From NCBI RefSeq assembly GCF_000001735.4, contig NC_003076.8, positions 14,449,835-14,513,834 of the forward strand: a DNA stretch of 64,000 nt, in the 5' to 3' direction. Position numbers and translations under genes: made by a program. The notes below the pieces were generated by a model. The model worked only from the letters and a program-made list of their open reading frames with translations. It was not told the origin of the DNA and searched no databases. Shown here in pieces: positions 59,677 to 64,000 of this stretch; positions within the stretch are counted from its first letter, which is position 1; each line of letters starts with the position of its first letter. Source of the DNA: Arabidopsis thaliana (lineage: Eukaryota > Streptophyta > Magnoliopsida > Brassicales > Brassicaceae).

Positions 59677-60369
59677 CTACAGGATCTGGCTAATCCGTTT
59701 AGCACACAACCAGATGTAACATTGGTTGCAAAGATTATTGAAGAGTCTCGATCTAATGTAACACACCTCTGCGCATTCAGGAGTGCTTACGTCAACACAT
59801 TCCGGGAACGAAAAACTGTTAGCGTATGTGTATTTTAAAGTATTACCATATTTCTTTATATCTTCTAGCACCTCCTCACAAATGTCACGTGCGTCCTCCG
59901 ATTCCAAAGCATAATGGTTGCTTCCGAAGAGCCGAAGGTAGACACCACCCATGTGAGCATTACCAGCACATATGTAAAGAATTGCGCATGCAAGGGTTGC
60001 AGCGGCGTTCCTTGGGGCGATTCGCTCTAAGTGTAGGATAGCTCCCTGGATGTCAGACTCATGTGTAACGAGACGCAGTCCTTCATGGTAAATAGCCGTG
60101 GGGTTACCAGCTTGTAAGCACCGTTTGAAGAAGGGTCTATAGCGACCTTCGGAGTTGATGTCATTTGGATCGTGGCCTGCCGCGTAGAAGTCATCGGGAT
60201 CGTCGCACATGCTGAAAATGTTTGCATTTTTGAGGACATCCGGACAGTAGACAATGTCTCTTCCACGAGGACCGGATTTCAACATAGGTCCGAGGTACCA
60301 CCAACATTTGTCAGCCATTTTCTTGGCTATCTTCGCAAGCAAATCGTCAGGAATATTTGGGTTTGTCAT
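59677..60369 (-). CDS. F-box-like At2g35280-type protein, MULE copy 2
   Basis: Intronless gene of 230 residues. Residues 4-20 (NIPDDLLAKIAKKMADK) resemble the F-box-like start of plant At2g35280-type proteins. The centre is a helical, TPR/Sel1-like domain (FFKRCLQAGNPTAIYHEG, then LACAILYICAG). The tail carries a Cys-rich, MYND-like zinc motif (CAEVCYIRS, then CNQCYIWLC). In host genomes such proteins form sizeable families of unclear function, possibly ubiquitin-ligase adaptors. No disabling mutation is seen. It lies between the divergent copy at 58305 and copy 3 at 61336, all on the same strand. Confidence 0.75.
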   Translation of the reverse strand: MTNPNIPDDLLAKIAKKMADKCWWYLGPMLKSGPRGRDIVYCPDVLKNANIFSMCDDPDDFYAAGHDPNDINSEGRYRPFFKRCLQAGNPTAIYHEGLRLVTHESDIQGAILHLERIAPRNAAATLACAILYICAGNAHMGGVYLRLFGSNHYALESEDARDICEEVLEDIKKYGNTLKYTYANSFSFPECVDVSTPECAEVCYIRSRLFNNLCNQCYIWLCAKRISQIL

Positions 60370-61335
60370 ATTTAGGAGTAAGGTGTTTCGAGAAAATGAA
60401 ATTTGAACACTTAAATAAGCATCATTGAAGATATGGTTGGGTAAGTTATGGTTGTATTTATTGCAAAGGTATTAAGTGATGATGTGTATTCATATTGTCA
60501 AATCAAAGTAATAGTATTCCATATATAATTTGTTATCGTTGTTATGAGCAACCTCTTTTTATTAACAGCTTAAAACTAGACGTGTACGTTTTACTGACGG
60601 TCTTAGTGTACGTCCACATTTACATTTCTACATTTACTCAACAAACAGTGTACGTTGTAGTGTATGTTTTAGTGAACGTCCACATTTACATTTCTACATT
60701 TGCCCAACAAACAGTGTACGTTGTAGTGTACGTCCACATTTACATTTCTACATTTGCCCAACAAACAGTGTACGTTGTAGTGTACGTTTAAGTGTACGTC
60801 CACATTTACATTTCTACATTTGCCCAACAAACAGTGTACGTTGTAGTGTACGTTTTAGTGTACGTCCATATTTACATTTCTACATTTACTCAACAGACAG
60901 TGTACGCTGTAGTGTACTATTAGTGTACGTCCATTCATAAATATCACCATTTATGAGACAAACCAAAGACCTCATACGTTTGCATGTGTTATTTTTTAGT
61001 GTACGTTAGAGTTGATATCTCATGCTAGTGAACGTCCATATCTAGTTTTCCGAGACAAAGAAAAAACCTCTAAGTATTATTTGGTAGATGCACGTGTACG
61101 GAGTTGTGGACGCTTAGATTTTAATATCCAAATTTACATTTACTGCAGTGTCTAAATATCATATGTGAATTTGGCTGAAAAATATTCAACTTGAGAAACA
61201 TAACACACCTTGCAAATTTCTTAAGCAATAATATAATTTCAACATAAACATAAACAACATAGTAGAAGGCTTATCATAATTTGAAACATGACATAGCGGA
61301 TAACATAAACAAACATATAAAGTAGAATGGAATAA
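60370..61335. other. MULE spacer containing the 66-bp repeat array
   Basis: No gene is accepted; the open frame across the array is a by-product of the repeats. The array itself is listed separately. Further motif variants lie at 60582, 60999 and 61092. Confidence 0.5.
60606..60935 (+). repeat. Tandem array of 66-bp units carrying GTGTACGT
   Basis: GTGTACGTCC (once GTGAACGTCC) recurs at 60606, 60672, 60726, 60792, 60858 and 60923, spacings of 66, 54, 66, 66 and 65 bp. Each unit contains CACATTTACATTTCTACATT, CCCAACAAACAGTGTACGTT (or a CTCAACA variant) and two or three GTGTACGT copies. About five units are present; one has lost 12 bp. Confidence 0.95.
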
Positions 61336-62031
61336 CTATAGCATTTGACTAACACGCCTGGCACACGACCAGAGGTAACAGCGGTTGCAAACGTTTTGGA
61401 AAGCTCCTGATACCATGTAACAATATAAGGCGCAAGGAGGCATACTAATTCCATGGCTGGTAGGATAAGAGAACGTAGGACCATATGTATTGCTGTATGG
61501 AGGGTCAAACTTCTTTATTTCCTCGATGAACTCATCACCCAAAACTCGAGTGGCAACCGAGTCCAATGGATAATGGTTGCGGGTGAAGAGCTGTAGAAAC
61601 AAGCCGCCCATATAATCATACCCAGCACATATGAATACAATGGCGCATGCAAGTGTTGCATTTGCTCGTACTGGAGCATGACGCTGTAAGAGCCTGATGG
61701 CTCCATTGATGTTTCGTTCATGCGTTAGAACACGAATACCTTCGTAATACACGGCCGTGGGATTATTAGCTGCAAAACACCTTAAGAAAAATGTTCGATG
61801 TCGGCCTTCATCAGCGGATCCGGAGGGATTGTGGCCCCCTCCAGCTTGGAAGTCATCGGGCGAGTCACACAAGGTGAGAATATTGGCATCTTTGAGGACA
61901 TCCGGACGGTAGACAATGTCTCTTCCACGAGTGCCGGCTCGTACCAATGGACGAAGGTCGGACCAGCATTGGTCAGCCAGGTTCTTAGCTATCTTCGAGA
62001 GTAAATCGTCGGGAAGAGTCGGGTTAACCAT
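61336..62031 (-). CDS. F-box-like At2g35280-type protein, MULE copy 3
   Basis: Intronless gene of 231 residues. The start at 62031 (MVNPTLPDDLLSKIAKN) is chosen because it aligns with the start of copy 2; an in-frame ATG at 62130 would add 33 residues without family support. The domain order is as in copy 2: F-box-like start, GRDIVYRPDVLKDANI, a helical repeat centre (RCFAANNPTAVYYEG) and a Cys-rich tail (CALYCYMVS, then CNRCYLWSC). Identity to copy 2 is roughly half by eye, so the duplication is old and both copies have kept an open frame. Function is unknown. Confidence 0.75.
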   Translation of the reverse strand: MVNPTLPDDLLSKIAKNLADQCWSDLRPLVRAGTRGRDIVYRPDVLKDANILTLCDSPDDFQAGGGHNPSGSADEGRHRTFFLRCFAANNPTAVYYEGIRVLTHERNINGAIRLLQRHAPVRANATLACAIVFICAGYDYMGGLFLQLFTRNHYPLDSVATRVLGDEFIEEIKKFDPPYSNTYGPTFSYPTSHGISMPPCALYCYMVSGAFQNVCNRCYLWSCARRVSQML

Positions 62032-62396
62032 GTTTGAAATTAGATAGTCAGAGGTCGTCAGTAATTTCTTCACTTTAATAACCACTACTGTGAATTTGGT
62101 TGGGGCAATTACGGTTGAAATGAATGTCATACTTGTGTTGGTAAGCGTTGGCTGTCAAATCAATTTATCACTTGAGTTATGTTATAAAGTTAATATGCAG
62201 TGTACGAGACATATAGATATGTACGTACACATTTACATTATGTAATTATAAGTGAACGATGTGTACGACAATATGATAGAGGACAATAAATTAACTTCTG
62301 ACAATCTCCAAATTAAATGTAGTTGCAATCATATATATAAGTCAGGTTTGTTCATAATAATTGGTTGCAAAGAACCAGAATATTGTTCTTGGACGA
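62032..62396. other. MULE spacer between copy 3 and the Ulp1-like gene
   Basis: No gene. It holds the promoter side of the minus-strand gene starting at 62031 and the 3' end of the protease gene, plus an ACGTACAC motif at 62223 and GTGTACGA variants at 62200 and 62261. Confidence 0.5.
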
Positions 62397-64000
62397 TTAA
62401 ACCAAGTGCACAGTACCGGCCTCCCGCTTGCCGTGCTCGTAGATGTCAACGGAGTATTTCTGACGGTAGAAGACCATATCTGCTTCTCGAATGGTTGTCA
62501 GATCCGAAAAAGGGTGTCCAAACGCAAGCAACTCCAGGAACTTCATCGTGTATGGCCCGCAATCTCCTGTAGTTGGGTTTTGAGCAACCGTAGGACAACG
62601 CACATACTCAAAAGGTTCAACTGAGTACGGAGAAATCAATACATCCTGGCACATCGCTCTGACTAAGTACGGCATCATTTCGCAAATAGGAGTCATTCTC
62701 GCCTTCACAGCCGACTCCCGCGTGTGCGATATTAAAGCGTCATACACAGTTATTAGCCGTTCATTAAGGTTGATTCCCAAAGCAGCCCAATGTTCACTCT
62801 TCCAGTTCATCGGAGCATACACAACATCGACATCCTTCATCCACTTCATATTGGGTTCACGGTTTATGTGAACTCCATTAGCAATGTCGGACAGTAATTT
62901 ACCCCATTTGAACCCGTTCTTATTAATACACTTCTTGAAGTCGCCCACCCGCTTGGTAAGAAGATGCGTCAGCATCATGTCCAATACAATACATCTGTTT
63001 GCTATCATCTGTTCCCCGTTCTTGTGCCACATCAACATTGCCATCATTTCTAAATGCTGAAATGTTCAAAAAATATATCAGTGTACGTACACTTCCACGA
63101 AAAATTTAATCATCTATGTACAATTTATAACAAGGAATGTACGTATATAAATGCAACGTACCGTACTTTCGACCCATTCACCAGGTGTTAGAAGGTTCGC
63201 AAAAAAGTCGTTGGGCACTTTTCGAAACCCGAAAAGAGTGTGAATCCTGTAAAATCCAGAAAAATATTTGATAACAACCTTAAAAATGATGATTGAGATA
63301 TTAAATAATCCATTTTACTATAATGTACTTACACAGAGGGTCCTTTAATGATATTGCTGAATTCCTCTACTTTTGAAGGGTCAACCACGTCCAGGGGGTT
63401 GTATGAGACATTTCCAGCCCTGATAACAACCTCTATCTGTTGAGCTGGTACATCGGGCACCAATACTGTTTTTGCCTTAAAACCATGAGGATGGGCATCA
63501 TCCTGTTCATAGACAAGTTGTTTCTTCACTTTCTTTGGGGACGATTTTTTTTCTTCTTTTGCTTCGACAGCAGCAGCATTGTCTGATTCATCCTGTTAAC
63601 AAATATGATTGTCAACAACAGTTTCATACGTTTTTCTATGTTTAAAATAGGTACATACATTATTTTTAGGAATATCGGTCTTGTCTGCTTCATCTGACCC
63701 TGGGTTAGGATCCTCAGTTTCTACAGACCCCTCGACAATACACGGCTCTTCCATGACTACCTGTGCAAGTTAACGTACACAAGTATATATAATGTACACA
63801 TATAATCCTATGTATGCTATTCCGAAAATAGGAATTGAAACACACAAATTGTTACCTCCAAATCAGTGGCTGCAGCTAAATCACCAACGGCTTTGGTATC
63901 CAACTCCCGTATGACCTGCATAATATAAATTTTATACATTTGAACAGTAAATAATACATTTTATTTGTTGCAAGAGTTAGCTTACATTGTTAACTACTTG
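62397..64000 (-). CDS. Ulp1-like (C48) cysteine protease of the MULE, 5' part outside window
   Basis: Exons on the minus strand read 63986->64000 (partial), 63856-63915, 63659-63760, 63333-63592, 63162-63246 and 62397-63056, all with GT-AG borders and in one frame. The N-terminal visible part is acidic and low-complexity (EEKKSSPKKVKK). The protease domain is in the last exon: His in SEHWAALGINL, Asp in VYDAL, and the active-site Cys in TTGDCGPYTMKFLE. Upstream text FFANLLTPGEWVESTHLEMM is typical of transposon-borne ULP-like proteins. Cellular Ulp1 proteases cleave SUMO; in KI-type MULEs the role is unknown. The protease domain looks complete, and no stop is seen. Confidence 0.85.

Larger units (their letters stand above)
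52599..64000. mobile_element. Large composite Mutator-like element (MULE), right part outside window
   Basis: From about 52.6 kb the DNA changes: higher GC, a MULE transposase gene (plus), an OB-fold gene (plus), three F-box-like genes (minus) and a Ulp1-like protease gene (minus, running off the edge), all embedded in DNA dense with GTGTACGT. The co-occurrence of MULE transposase and Ulp1-like protease is known for Arabidopsis Kaonashi (KI) MULEs and other non-TIR MULEs. The left boundary, put at GGGTAAATTGCAGGCC, is inferred from the composition shift and the first motif at 52766. No terminal repeat can be tested without the right end. Confidence 0.75.

Noticed and set aside
60495..60791. 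98-residue frame rich in VYVVVYV repeats
   Set aside because: It is simply the translation of the 66-bp tandem array; no start context or family match, and repeats explain the openness.
60606..60935. CRISPR-like regular repeat
   Set aside because: The units are contiguous tandem repeats of 66 bp without unique spacers, in a plant transposon.
61336..62130. 264-residue version of F-box-like copy 3
   Set aside because: The extra 33 residues have no counterpart in the sister gene, whose start aligns with 62031.

Overview
This is plant nuclear DNA, most likely Arabidopsis (probably A. thaliana). The evidence is AT-rich intergenic sequence, short GT-AG introns, a complete 362-residue chloroplast phosphoglycolate phosphatase (PGLP1), a DUF239/neprosin gene, ECA1/prolamin-like and thionin-like cysteine-rich proteins, FBA-type F-box genes, and a mix of SINEs, MITEs, Helitron-like, copia, CACTA-like and Mutator elements. 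The gene order PHD/GNAT protein - neprosin - proton pump interactor - PGLP1 - small membrane protein - thionin-like - F-box resembles, from memory, the segmentally duplicated chromosome 5 block around AT5G36670-AT5G36730 / AT5G36740-AT5G36820. No database check was possible.

Layout. 0-5.3 kb: two tandem ECA1-like genes on the minus strand (the first cut by the window edge), followed by nested repeats (inverted repeats, Helitron-like ends, MITEs). 5.4-9.2 kb: an F-box pseudogene broken by a SINE and by a long-terminal-inverted-repeat element, then a second SINE family. 10.4-15.9 kb: an eight-exon nuclear AT-hook/PHD/GNAT gene (1169 aa), convergent with a seven-exon neprosin-family gene (16.3-18.6 kb). 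19.0-23.9 kb: a decayed copia element whose 149-bp LTRs are still about 96% identical. 24.7-26.8 kb: a six-exon proton-pump-interactor gene with a probable GC-AG intron and a CACTA-like element just upstream. 31.4-33.9 kb: PGLP1, 11 exons, fully assembled here. 35.0-47.0 kb: a four-helix membrane protein, a thionin-like peptide, a two-exon 62-residue gene resembling the start of UTP20, a second long-TIR element with a clean target duplication, and an intact F-box gene. 47-52.6 kb: a SINE, a hAT-like fragment and two direct Helitron-like units, one carrying a MITE that the other lacks.

52.6-64 kb: a large Mutator-like element (MULE) running off the right edge. It holds a transposase gene (950 aa; DDE triad, SWIM finger, zinc knuckle), a frameshifted RPA/OB-fold gene, three divergent F-box-like At2g35280-type genes on the opposite strand, and a Ulp1-like (C48) protease gene. 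Across the visible element the octamer GTGTACGT (or its complement ACGTACAC) occurs more than 30 times. It sits in spacers, in a 66-bp tandem repeat array and even inside transposase codons, while I found no copy in the other 52 kb. This self-marked, gene-accreting transposon is the most interesting part of the window. It recalls the sequence-specific anti-silencing motifs of VANDAL elements, but here the motif also contains the CGTAC core read by SBP/SPL factors.
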